Origin: Subtercola endophyticus
Lineage (GTDB): Bacteria > Actinomycetota > Actinomycetes > Actinomycetales > Microbacteriaceae
Direction: 5' to 3'
NCBI RefSeq assembly: GCF_021044565.1
Contig: NZ_CP087997.1
Location: 4,030,001 to 4,094,000 of the forward strand
DNA: 64,000 nt
Shown one piece after another: positions 42,437 through 50,351 of the stretch. The notes under the pieces are model-generated. The model had not been told where the DNA came from, made no database searches, and was given only the letters and a program-made list of their open reading frames with translations. The translations under genes were made by a program, and so were the position numbers. The stretch's first letter is position 1, and each line of letters starts with the position of its first letter.

Positions 42437-42469
42437 AGCAACCTAGGTTGCCGGGAGGTCGGGCGTCAA
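42437..42469 (-). promoter_or_regulatory. Promoter with palindromic operator (site 2)
   Basis: On the minus strand TTGACG (42469-42464), 18 bp, TAGGTT (42445-42440), then GCTTGC and the ATG. GCAACCTAGGTTGC (42438-42451) is a perfect 14 bp palindrome over the -10. Compared with site 1: the same -35 position, spacer length, palindrome and distance to ATG. Confidence 0.8.
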
Positions 42470-42561
42470 CTCGGCCGCGGCAGGCGCTCGGGATCGGCCG
42501 AGACTTGCCATTTCGGCAATCGCGTTTGGCGCGCTGCTCGGCAGGGGCTCAGGATGGCTAC

Positions 42562-43554
42562 ATGCCCGACCACATGCCCGACCACACGCACGACTACGCA
42601 GCGCGCGACGTCGCTTCTGCCGCCCCAGACCGGAGCGCCGCGGCTGACGCGGCACGCGACCGAGGCGCGGCGGCTACTACCGCCCCCACCAGTCACCCCG
42701 CCGCCAGTCACCCCGTCGCGAGCCACTCAGCCGCCAGTCACCCCGTCGCGAGCCACTCTGCCGCGAGTCACCCCGTCGCCACCGACTCCACCGCCACGAC
42801 CGCTGCCGGCAACCACCCCGATGCGGCCGATCGCCATGCTGTCGCCGACCACCCCGCTGCCGCTGACCACCCCGCCTCCGTCGTCGCCGACCACCAGCAC
42901 CCCGCCGCAACGACGACCGCCGCCGACCCCGCCACGATGGCGCCCGAGCAGTTCTGGAACGCTCGCTACGGCGAGAGCGACCAGATCTGGAGCGGCCAGC
43001 CCAACCCCATACTCGTGCGCGAGTCCTCGAAACTGGCGCCCACCACCGCTCTCGATCTGGGGTGCGGCGAGGGCGCCGACGCCATCTGGCTGGCCGAGCA
43101 GGGCTGGCACGTGACCGCTGTCGACATCTCGACCACCGCCCTCGATCGCGGCCGCGCGCGGGCGGCCGTCGTAGGCGTCGCCGACCGCATCGATTGGCAG
43201 CAGCACGACCTCAGTGCGACGTTTGCGAGCGGCTCGTTCGGGCTGGTTTCGGCGCAGTTCTTGCAGTCGCCGGTGCAACTCGACCGAGAGCGAATTCTGC
43301 AGAACGCCGTGGCCGCGGTGGCGCCGAACGGATGCCTCGTGGTGGTCGGTCACGCCGAGTTTCCTGCTGCACTGGCCGAAGCGCACCCCGACGTTCAGCT
43401 GCCCTCGGCGGCCGAAGTGCTCGACTCGTTGCGGCTGCCCGAAGGCGAGTGGATCACCGAGATCGTGGCCGAAGAGTCTCGCGAGGCATCCGGAGTACAC
43501 GCTGGAATGGGCACGCTGGTCGACAGCGTGGTGGTGGTTCGGCGCCGAGCCTAG
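42562..43554 (+). CDS. SAM-dependent methyltransferase with His/Ala repeat N-terminus
   Basis: 330 residues. Residues 1-125 are low complexity (SHPVASHSAASHP repeats, coded by about 30 bp DNA repeats). The catalytic domain begins near MAPEQFWNARYGESDQIWSG and has the SAM motif LDLGCGEGADAIWLA, acidic VDIS and motif GSFGLVSAQF. It resembles thiopurine/tellurite-type small-molecule methyltransferases. The ATG at 42562 is used, but ATG 42938 just before the domain is possible. Divergent from the HTH gene. Confidence 0.75.
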   Translation: MPDHMPDHTHDYAARDVASAAPDRSAAADAARDRGAAATTAPTSHPAASHPVASHSAASHPVASHSAASHPVATDSTATTAAGNHPDAADRHAVADHPAAADHPASVVADHQHPAATTTAADPATMAPEQFWNARYGESDQIWSGQPNPILVRESSKLAPTTALDLGCGEGADAIWLAEQGWHVTAVDISTTALDRGRARAAVVGVADRIDWQQHDLSATFASGSFGLVSAQFLQSPVQLDRERILQNAVAAVAPNGCLVVVGHAEFPAALAEAHPDVQLPSAAEVLDSLRLPEGEWITEIVAEESREASGVHAGMGTLVDSVVVVRRRA

Positions 43555-43584
43555 GTTGGGGCGAAAGGGCGCGGCGAATCCGCT

Positions 43585-43692
43585 CGGGGAGCAGCGAGCT
43601 CAGGCGACCGCGAATCGGGCAGCCGCGAATCGCGAGTCCACGCGGGGAGTAGCGAGCTCAGGCAGCCGCGAATCGGGAAGCGGCGAATCGCC
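43585..43692. repeat. 58 bp imperfect direct repeat
   Basis: Two copies of a segment opening CGGGGAGnAGCGAGCTCAGG (from 43585 and 43643), each with two GCGAATCG motifs, fill the gap between the methyltransferase and DUF2277 genes. No hairpin of note and no spacer pattern; a short duplication. Confidence 0.75.
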
Positions 43693-43709
43693 CCGGCGCC
43701 GGGCTGAGT

Positions 43710-43982
43710 TCAGGCTGCGGCGAACCGCTTCGCTGAGCGAGCCTTTGCCTTCTCGGCCTCGATTTCGCGATTCTTCGGCGGCGCTGTCGACACGAGGTCT
43801 TCGAGCAGGTGCCGCGAAAGATGCGCGATCTCGGCGACGGCGTGATCGAACGCCTCCTGGTTGGCCTTCGACGGCTTGGTGGTTCCGCTGATCTTGCGCA
43901 CGTATTGCAGCGCAGCGGCGTGCACCTCGTCGTCAGTGGCGGCGGGCTCGAAGTTATGCAGAGTATGGATGTTCCGGCACAT
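43710..43982 (-). CDS. DUF2277-family small protein
   Basis: 90 residues, starting MCRNIHTLHNFEP and containing AALQYVRKISGTTKPSKANQ, a close fit to DUF2277, widespread in Actinomycetota and of unknown function. The conserved MCRNI start supports the ATG at 43982. The C-terminus is basic and Ala-rich (AKARSAKRFAAA). Stands alone between repeats and a divergent DUF4436 gene. Confidence 0.85.
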   Translation of the reverse strand: MCRNIHTLHNFEPAATDDEVHAAALQYVRKISGTTKPSKANQEAFDHAVAEIAHLSRHLLEDLVSTAPPKNREIEAEKAKARSAKRFAAA

Positions 43983-44154
43983 GCGTTAAGGGTACGCACC
44001 CCGCCCGATCCTGTCACCGGCCGATTTCAGCGCTGTTGGAGGGGCCCGGCTGCTCGGTGGGCGTCGCTGCAGCGTACACATCCGCAGCTGCGTACACATC
44101 CGCTGCTCCGCGGATCCGCTGCTCGATCGGTGCGCTGCTCGATAGGCTCTCAGG

Positions 44155-45156
44155 GTGAGCACAGACGGCGCAGAACCCGGGGCGGCTACCCCTGCTACCC
44201 CCGCCACCCCTGCCGCGCCCGGCACCACGCCTGCCACGCCGCCGCGGCGGCGTCTCGCAACACGCCATCGGGTGATCGCGTTCATCGTGCTGGCCGTTCT
44301 TGTGTACGCAGCGTCAGTGACCCTTTATGCCTCGAGTGGCCGCGTCGGCTCGACCGGCGAGCCCGAAACGCCGAAGCCGGGTGGTGTGACGGTGATCATG
44401 TCTCCTCAGGCAGTGGATGCCGTCGGCCAGACCATCACCATGGAGGTCACCATAAAGCCCTCCGCCGAGCTCGACGACCCCGAATCGATCGGGCCGAAGA
44501 ACCCCATCAGCATCATCATCTCGCCGGTGGCGGGAAACCAGGTCGTGGATTTCGCCGCCGACGCGATTCCGGGAACCCAGAACGTCAAGGTGCTCACGTC
44601 GGGTGAGGTCGAAACGTGGCCGTTCGATCACTACTCCGTGGGTCCCGGCACTGACGACCCTGGAGTAGCGGTGATCGCCTACACCACGGTCGACGGAGTG
44701 AAGGAGTCGGTACCCACCACCATCTTCATGACAGGATCGCTTCCCGGTTGGACGCTCGGCGCGAGCCTCGCGACTTCGTCGAATACAACGGTGACCACCG
44801 CCGACGGTGTGCAGCCTGTTCCGTTCGTCGATCTGACGGCCCATCGTTCGGCGAGCACGCTCGCGTTCGCTCTGGTGCTGTTGAGCCTGCTCGTCGTGAT
44901 GCCGGTGCTGGTGTTGTTCGTCGCGATCACCGCTTATCGCGGCAAACGTAAAGTCGAGGCCTCGTTCAACAGCTGGATGGGCGCAATGCTCTTCGCGACG
45001 ATCCCGCTGCGTACTTTTCTGCCCGGGTCGCCGCCCATCGGCTCGTGGATCGACTTTCTCATCGTGCTCTGGGTGATCGTCGGCCTCGTCACCGGTCTCG
45101 CCATCTACGTGGCAGCCTGGTATCGCTGGGGCACCTCGGCCACGCCCCGGGTCTAG
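44155..45156 (+). CDS. DUF4436-family membrane protein
   Basis: 333 residues. One N-terminal helix (about 39-60), an extracytoplasmic beta-rich domain with TWPFDHYSV (the WPFDxY motif of DUF4436), and three C-terminal helices including RTFLPGSPPIGSWIDF. Function unknown; it may be a membrane-anchored sensor or transport accessory. The N-terminal PATPAT repeats are low complexity. TAGGCT at 44142-44147 lies 7 bases before the GTG, suggesting leaderless mRNA. Confidence 0.75.
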   Translation: MSTDGAEPGAATPATPATPAAPGTTPATPPRRRLATRHRVIAFIVLAVLVYAASVTLYASSGRVGSTGEPETPKPGGVTVIMSPQAVDAVGQTITMEVTIKPSAELDDPESIGPKNPISIIISPVAGNQVVDFAADAIPGTQNVKVLTSGEVETWPFDHYSVGPGTDDPGVAVIAYTTVDGVKESVPTTIFMTGSLPGWTLGASLATSSNTTVTTADGVQPVPFVDLTAHRSASTLAFALVLLSLLVVMPVLVLFVAITAYRGKRKVEASFNSWMGAMLFATIPLRTFLPGSPPIGSWIDFLIVLWVIVGLVTGLAIYVAAWYRWGTSATPRV

Positions 45157-45196
45157 AAGCCCCTCCCCGCGCGGCTGGGCTGAGTCTAGAGGCGCC

Positions 45197-45213
45197 CCCG
45201 GCACGCGGCCGGG
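45197..45213. terminator. Hairpin between convergent genes
   Basis: CCCGGC-ACGCG-GCCGGG, perfect 6 bp stem, within a larger CGCCCC/GGGGCG inverted repeat (about 45193-45238). It separates the DUF4436 and hydrolase genes. No T-tract. Confidence 0.4.
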
Positions 45214-45247
45214 CCGGGTTTCGACGCCGCTAGGGGCGCGCGTTCGG

Positions 45248-46090
45248 TCACGTCTGCAGGGTTTCCAGAAAGCTCAGGATGCCCGCCAGCAGCTGCTCGG
45301 GTGAAGAGAGCTGTGGCGCGTGATCACTCGGCAGCGTGAGGCGGGACGCCCCCGGGGTTCGCGTCTGCATGTGGCGCTGCACCGCCAGCGGTATGGATCG
45401 ATCGAACTCGGCCTCCACATAGACGCGCGGCACGGTTCCGAACCGCTCGACGGTGTGCGTGACCACGGGAGAGAGCACCGTATCGGGCCACGCTCCGAGC
45501 CGGCGGCTCGCCGCGACGGCGTCGGCCGCCGGTGCGCGGTTGAAGAACACCGCGACGCCGGCCTCGGGCGGCACGACCGTGGCCGCTGTGGGCGGCGCGG
45601 CGGAGGTGGCCGGCGTGGCGGGGGTGCTTCCGGACTGGCCGCCGGCGCCCGCTGCGCCACCCGTCGCGGGGAGCGCATCATCGGCGCCGATGTGCACGGG
45701 CTCGAGGTACGGAACGATGCCGTTCGCATCGGGCGACGACACGCTGATCTCGTCGCAGAGCTCGGCGAAGGTCAGCCCCGAGGGGAGCATGATGCCCGCC
45801 ACGTAGAGCACCCCGGCGATGCGCTCCGGCATCCGCTCGGCCACAGCGGTGGCGATCACGCCGCCGCCCGAGTGCGCGACGAGCACCGCTCGCGAGCTCT
45901 CGTCGATCGCCGCGACCACCGCAGCGACGTGCGACTCGAGCGTCGCCTCGGCCGGGTCGCCCGCGTGTGCGCCGACTCCCGGCAGGTCGACGGCGCGAGT
46001 GCGGTATCCGGCGGCGGCGAGTTCGGTGCAGAGGCGGTCCCACACCCAGGAACCGGCCCACGCTCCGTGGATCAACACGATCGACGGCAT
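45248..46090 (-). CDS. Alpha/beta-hydrolase
   Basis: 280 residues. The oxyanion strand VLIHGAWAGSW and nucleophile elbow AHSGGG (Ser) are at the N-terminal half; the catalytic His is probably in LPSDHAPQLSSPEQL. A Pro/Ala/Thr-rich insert (about 135-175) sits in the cap region. Resembles salicylate-esterase/MhpC-like hydrolases; substrate unknown. The oxygenase gene upstream ends in GTGA at 46237-46240, so a coupled GTG start at 46240 giving 50 extra residues is also possible; I prefer the ATG at 46090. Confidence 0.8.
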   Translation of the reverse strand: MPSIVLIHGAWAGSWVWDRLCTELAAAGYRTRAVDLPGVGAHAGDPAEATLESHVAAVVAAIDESSRAVLVAHSGGGVIATAVAERMPERIAGVLYVAGIMLPSGLTFAELCDEISVSSPDANGIVPYLEPVHIGADDALPATGGAAGAGGQSGSTPATPATSAAPPTAATVVPPEAGVAVFFNRAPAADAVAASRRLGAWPDTVLSPVVTHTVERFGTVPRVYVEAEFDRSIPLAVQRHMQTRTPGASRLTLPSDHAPQLSSPEQLLAGILSFLETLQT

Positions 46091-46236
46091 CGTGGCGTCG
46101 AGCTCGGGGCTGGCATTCGCTGAATCGGCCTGAGCTTCGGCGCGACGGGTGTCGACGGCGCGGGGGGTGTTGCCCACGGCCTCGACCCGAGCATCCGCCC
46201 GCCCGCCGTCGGGTCCGTCGAGCCAGCCCGCTGCCG

Positions 46237-47280
46237 TCACTGGGCGGCGGCGTTCACGCGCGCGGCCTCGCGAACCGCGCTCACGTTCTTCTTGCCGGCA
46301 CGCGAGCCGCTGAGTTTGGCGACGATGTGCTCTTTGACGGTGACCGGGTCGTAATGCGGCTCGTCGCCCTCGGCCACGAAGTGCGGCAGCGGGCCGACGA
46401 CGGCGTCGGCGTTTCCGTCGTGGAAGAACGCGGCCGAACGGCGTCGCTTGATGGTTCCGTTCACGATCGGCGGCTTCACGCGGTGCAGCGTCGACGACCA
46501 CTGGTCGTTGGTGAGCCGGGCGGATACGTCACCGAGGTTGATGAGAAAGGCGTCGTCGGCCGGGCTGACGTCGTGCCACACGCCGTCGCTGTCGAGCACC
46601 TGAAGGCCCTCCACCTGGTCGGCCCAGAGCACGGTGACGATACCGAAATCGGTGTGCTCGCCCATGCCCGTGAGCTCGGCGCCGAGCTCGATATCGCCCT
46701 CGGGCAGGGCGTAGTTGTTCATCCGCAGCACGTCGATGGAGTGGTCGGTGAGGCCTTCGAGGTAGCCGGGCTCGACCTTGAGCGCGTCTTCGAAGATGCG
46801 GATGAGCGTCTGAGCCACGCGTGCGGCCTCATCGAAGTAGGCGCTGACGCGGGCCTCGTAGTCGGCGACCTCTGGCCACAGGTTCTCGGCGTAGTCGTCG
46901 GTCGACAGGTTCGCTTCGGGATACTCGGCGGCCGAGGTGCCCACGTTGAACGCCTCGAAGAAATCGTTCATGCGCGTCACCGGATCGACGCCGAGGCTGT
47001 AGCTCAGTGATTCGCTCTTGGGCGGGCTATAGCCGCGGTTCTTCGAGGGTGGAAGCACGTACTTCTTCTTGTCGTCGAGCGAGAGGGCGAAGAAGTCGTC
47101 CATGGCGCTGGCCAGCCCCGCGACTGCTGCGGAGTCGACGCCGTGGCCGACGATCTGGATGAACCCGACCTGCCGGCAGGCCTGGTCGAGGGCTTCGGCG
47201 ACGGATGCCCGTTCGGCAGCCGTTCCGTTCGTGACGTACGGCGTGATGTCGACGGTCGGTACGAAAAAGGTGCTGGCCAC
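46237..47280 (-). CDS. Isopenicillin-N-synthase-like 2OG/Fe(II) oxygenase (paralogue 1)
   Basis: 347 residues. The DIOX_N-like start (VPTVDITPYV) is followed by the jelly roll with the iron ligands in GEHTDFGIVTVLW (His and Asp) and STLHRV (His), and a later Arg-Ser pair in KRRRSAAFF for 2-oxoglutarate. The substrate is unknown; such enzymes hydroxylate or cyclise small molecules. Coupled by GTGA to the hydrolase gene, so the two may act in one pathway. A close paralogue lies 1.2 kb upstream. Confidence 0.85.
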   Translation of the reverse strand: MASTFFVPTVDITPYVTNGTAAERASVAEALDQACRQVGFIQIVGHGVDSAAVAGLASAMDDFFALSLDDKKKYVLPPSKNRGYSPPKSESLSYSLGVDPVTRMNDFFEAFNVGTSAAEYPEANLSTDDYAENLWPEVADYEARVSAYFDEAARVAQTLIRIFEDALKVEPGYLEGLTDHSIDVLRMNNYALPEGDIELGAELTGMGEHTDFGIVTVLWADQVEGLQVLDSDGVWHDVSPADDAFLINLGDVSARLTNDQWSSTLHRVKPPIVNGTIKRRRSAAFFHDGNADAVVGPLPHFVAEGDEPHYDPVTVKEHIVAKLSGSRAGKKNVSAVREAARVNAAAQ

Positions 47281-47320
47281 GGTGGCTCCGTTCGGTAGGG
47301 GTTCTTGCTAATTATTGTAT

Positions 47321-47349
47321 ATATCAATATTTTCTGGCGCATATCAATA
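47321..47349. repeat. ATATCAATA direct repeat in an A/T-rich promoter region
   Basis: ATATCAATA occurs at 47321-47329 and 47341-47349, 20 bp apart, in the most A/T-rich stretch of this region, between the oxygenase gene and the DUF1016 gene. Could be paired operators or a relic of insertion. Confidence 0.45.
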
Positions 47350-47445
47350 ATGTTTCGTACACGTAACGACAAACAGCTGAGTAATGCTCGCGTAAACTTG
47401 ACTCGCCGCGAGATCCTTCACGACGCAACACAAAGGTGGTACAAC

Positions 47446-48477
47446 GTGGTCGAATTCGGTCTCTCCCTCCCCGAAAACTATTCGCAGTTGCTCGACTCGC
47501 TGAAAGGTCAGATCCAGGCCGCGCGTCGCAGAACTCACGTTGTCGTCAATACCGCGTTGATCGACCTGTACTGGTCTATCGGCTACACCATCCTGGCCGA
47601 GCAGCAGCGGTCCGGATGGGGCAGCGGAGTTGTGGCGCAGCTGGCTGCTGACTTGCGATTTGAGTTTCCCGCGATGACGGGGCTTTCGCGCAGCAATCTG
47701 CGGTACATGCGAAGTCTCGCCGCCGCGTGGCCTGACCGTGATGCAATTTACCAACAGCCTGTTGGTAAATTGCCGTGGGGTCACATCACGGTATTGATCG
47801 ACAAGATCTCGGAACAGTCTGCGCGTGACTGGTACGCCGCCGAGGCGGTAAACCGGGGGTGGTCGCGCAACGTTTTGCTCAACCAGATCAAGAACCGCAC
47901 GCTCGAGCGTTCCGGTGCGTCGCCGAGTAATTTCACGATGCATCTGGGTGGCTCCGACTCCGAGCTCGCGCAGCAGATCGCGAAAGACCCGTACGTGTTC
48001 GACTTTCTCGACCTCAGAGGCGAAGTCGCCGAGCGAGAGCTCGAAGGCGCCCTGACCGACCGAATGGTCGACACTCTGCGTGAACTAGGGGAGGGATTCG
48101 CGTTCGTCGGGCGCCAGGTGCACTTCGACGTCGGCGGAGACGACTTCTACCTCGACCTGCTGTTCTTTCACATCGAGCAGTCGCGCTACGTGGTGATCGA
48201 ACTGAAGACCGGAAAGTTCGAGCCCGGATTCGCCGGCCAGCTCGGGTTCTATGTCGCACTTGTCGACGATCGTCTGCGCCGCGAAGCTCACGCTCCCACC
48301 GTCGGCATCCTTGTCTGCGGCAGTCGAAACGACCACACGGTGCGCTATTCGCTCGGCCGATCGCTGTCACCGATGGCGGTTTCGACCTACACCTACGACG
48401 CGCTCCCTTCGAGCGAGCAGACTGCTCTTCCTAACGCCGCCGTCATCGCGGCGGCGCTGCAGGCAGCGGGGGAGTGA
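47446..48477 (+). CDS. DUF1016 / YhcG-type PDDEXK nuclease
   Basis: 343 residues. The N-terminal DUF1016 helical domain (QIQAARRRTHVVVNTALIDL to LSRSNLRYMRSLAAAWP) and the C-terminal PDDEXK domain, with FYLDLLFFH and VVIELKTGKFEP (Asp, Glu, Lys), are both intact. Such proteins are found in defence islands and next to restriction systems; the role is unproven. The start is the GTG at 47446, after AAAGGTGG; the frame to 47305 is A/T-rich leader. The gene interrupts a pair of oxygenase paralogues and has weaker codon bias, suggesting transfer. Confidence 0.85.
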   Translation: MVEFGLSLPENYSQLLDSLKGQIQAARRRTHVVVNTALIDLYWSIGYTILAEQQRSGWGSGVVAQLAADLRFEFPAMTGLSRSNLRYMRSLAAAWPDRDAIYQQPVGKLPWGHITVLIDKISEQSARDWYAAEAVNRGWSRNVLLNQIKNRTLERSGASPSNFTMHLGGSDSELAQQIAKDPYVFDFLDLRGEVAERELEGALTDRMVDTLRELGEGFAFVGRQVHFDVGGDDFYLDLLFFHIEQSRYVVIELKTGKFEPGFAGQLGFYVALVDDRLRREAHAPTVGILVCGSRNDHTVRYSLGRSLSPMAVSTYTYDALPSSEQTALPNAAVIAAALQAAGE

Positions 48478-48516
48478 AGTCGCGCGCTGAAGCGCGGGGC
48501 GTGCGGGGCGGGGGCG

Positions 48517-49551
48517 TCAGTCGCGGGCGGAGCGGGCGCGGGTTGCGTCGCGAGCGGCGGCGTAGTTGCGCTGGCCACTGCGGCTGCCGCGGAGCTTCGC
48601 GACGAGGTTCTCACGCACCGTGATCGGCTCGTAGAGGGGGCGCTCGCCGGGTTCGACGAAGGCCGGGTGGGGCTCGATAGTCGCGTCGATGTAGCCGTCG
48701 TGAAAGAACGCCGCTGAGCGCCTCCGCACGTTCCCGGTCGCAGACACGCGCACGCGGTGCAAGGCCGCGGGCCAGACGTCGTTCGTGAGGCGCGCGGCGA
48801 GGTCGCCGAGGTTCACGAGCAGGGCTCCCTGCGCGACCACGACGTCGTGCCACGAGTTGTCGGGGCCGAGAACCTGCAGCCCGGGCATCCGGTCGGCCCA
48901 GAGCACGGTGACGAAACCGAAGTCGGTGTGGGCTCCCATGCCGCCGGATGCCTCGGGGTAGACGTTCAGCCGCAGCATGTCTACCGCCGCCGCATCGAAG
49001 GCGTCGAAGAACGAGGGCGCGACTCCGAGCGCGTCGGCGATCACGCGCATCAGAATTCCTGCCACGCGCTGCGCCTCGCGATAGTAGTCGGCGACCTGGC
49101 CGCGAAAGGCGACCGGATGCCCCGGCCAGACATTCTCGGGGTAGTGCTCAGGCGGCAGAGCCAGGTGCGCGAACTCGGAGGCGGCCGCGCCGATGTTGAA
49201 GCTCTCGAAGTTGTCGTTCGTGCGCTGGGCGGGGTCGATGCCGATGCTCTTGCTAAGGGCCTCGCTGCGCGGCGGACTGTAGCCGCGGTTGATCTCGGGA
49301 GCGAGGCGCAGGGCGAGCTTGTCGCTCTCGGGCAGGGTGATGAAGTCGTCGATCGCGTTTTCGAGACCCGCGACGACGGCAGGGGGAATGCCGTGACCGA
49401 CGATCTGCATGATGCCGCCGGTACGTGCCGCCGCGTCGAAGGCACGGGCGACCGCGCGGCGTGCGTCGGCAGGGTTCGTTGGCGCGTCAGCGACGTACGC
49501 AGACACATCGATCGTGGCGATCTCGAACGCGGGTCGAGCAGAAGCGGACAT
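48517..49551 (-). CDS. Isopenicillin-N-synthase-like 2OG/Fe(II) oxygenase (paralogue 2)
   Basis: 344 residues. Iron ligands in GAHTDFGFVTVLW and AALHRV; RRRSAAFFHDG carries the 2-oxoglutarate arginine. It aligns end to end with the product of 46237-47280 (shared NRGYSPP, FFHDG and VAKL.GSR motifs), so the two arose by duplication. It is divergent, by only 23 bp, from an XRE-cupin regulator gene that probably controls it. Confidence 0.85.
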   Translation of the reverse strand: MSASARPAFEIATIDVSAYVADAPTNPADARRAVARAFDAAARTGGIMQIVGHGIPPAVVAGLENAIDDFITLPESDKLALRLAPEINRGYSPPRSEALSKSIGIDPAQRTNDNFESFNIGAAASEFAHLALPPEHYPENVWPGHPVAFRGQVADYYREAQRVAGILMRVIADALGVAPSFFDAFDAAAVDMLRLNVYPEASGGMGAHTDFGFVTVLWADRMPGLQVLGPDNSWHDVVVAQGALLVNLGDLAARLTNDVWPAALHRVRVSATGNVRRRSAAFFHDGYIDATIEPHPAFVEPGERPLYEPITVRENLVAKLRGSRSGQRNYAAARDATRARSARD

Positions 49552-49574
49552 AGCCCAACGCTATTGTAAAGATC

Positions 49575-50153
49575 GTGGCAGAATCCACGGCGGATGCCGC
49601 CGAGCAGCGCGAGCTTTCGCTGGCGCTCGGAAAGGTCATCCGCTCGATGCGCCGCGACGCCGGCAAGACGCTGCAGCAGCTCGCCGATGCATCCGGTCTC
49701 TCCCAGCCGTATCTGAGCCAGACCGAGACGGGCCGTTCGATGCCCAGCGTCATGACGCTGCACCGCATCGCGACCGCCCTCGGCACCACGAGTTCGGCGC
49801 TGCTCGCGCTCACCGAACCGCCGATCGCGCCCGTCGTGCGGCTCGAAGAAGACAGCTACGACCTCGACACGAAGGTGCAGGTGTGGTTTCGCGGGCCCGC
49901 GGAGCGGCACATCGAGCAGCACGAGATCGTCGCGCCTCCGCTCGGTCGCGCGGGCGGGCACGCGGCGCATGCCGGGGGAGAGTTCATCCACGTGCTCGAG
50001 GGCCGCATCCGCGTCGTCGTCGGCACCGAAGACGCCTACGTACTCGGTGTCGGCGACTCTCTGTACTACGCCGCGACCCTCGCCCACGAGTGGTTCAACG
50101 ACACCCCGAAGGCGGCGCGCTTCGTGCAGGTGGCGAACTCTCCCGCTGGCTGA
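49575..50153 (+). CDS. XRE-cupin transcriptional regulator
   Basis: 192 residues: a Cro/C1 helix-turn-helix (about 17-75; LQQLADASGLSQPYLSQTE) and a C-terminal cupin (about 110-185; GGEFIHVLEG, then HEWFND) that should bind a small ligand. Regulators of this build often control the pathway enzymes next to them, here the oxygenase. The GTG at 49575 lies 7 bases past TATTGT, so probably leaderless; a -10 for the oxygenase (TACAAT, minus strand) overlaps it. Confidence 0.88.
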   Translation: MAESTADAAEQRELSLALGKVIRSMRRDAGKTLQQLADASGLSQPYLSQTETGRSMPSVMTLHRIATALGTTSSALLALTEPPIAPVVRLEEDSYDLDTKVQVWFRGPAERHIEQHEIVAPPLGRAGGHAAHAGGEFIHVLEGRIRVVVGTEDAYVLGVGDSLYYAATLAHEWFNDTPKAARFVQVANSPAG

Positions 50154-50278
50154 CGCGCCCCGCCCCGCCCAGCACGGCTAGACCCGCCCAGCACCGGCCC
50201 GCCCGCGCCCGTTGGCATCTCCCTGGGCGCCGGATGCTCGTGCTGAACCGCCCGCATGCGCACCCTTTTGGCGCACGC

Positions 50279-50337
50279 GCGGTAATTCGAACTACCGCCA
50301 CGGAGCCGAAACACCGCCTATGCGCCGAAACACCGCC
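50279..50337. repeat. Hairpin plus 19 bp direct repeats between convergent genes
   Basis: GCGGTA (50279-50284) pairs with TACCGC (50293-50298) around TTCGAA; next, GCCGAAACACCGCC occurs at 50305-50318 and 50324-50337. The 198 bp gap between the XRE-cupin gene and GH127 gene holds nothing else I can name. Possible terminator. Confidence 0.55.
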
Positions 50338-50351
50338 GATGCGGCCGAGTA

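Noticed and set aside
43585..43692. 58 bp repeat as an attachment site or CRISPR remnant
   Set aside because: Imperfect adjacent duplication, no integrase, tRNA or cas gene nearby.
47446..48477. Defence island around the DUF1016 nuclease
   Set aside because: No restriction, Abi, or other defence gene lies beside it; neighbours are metabolic.
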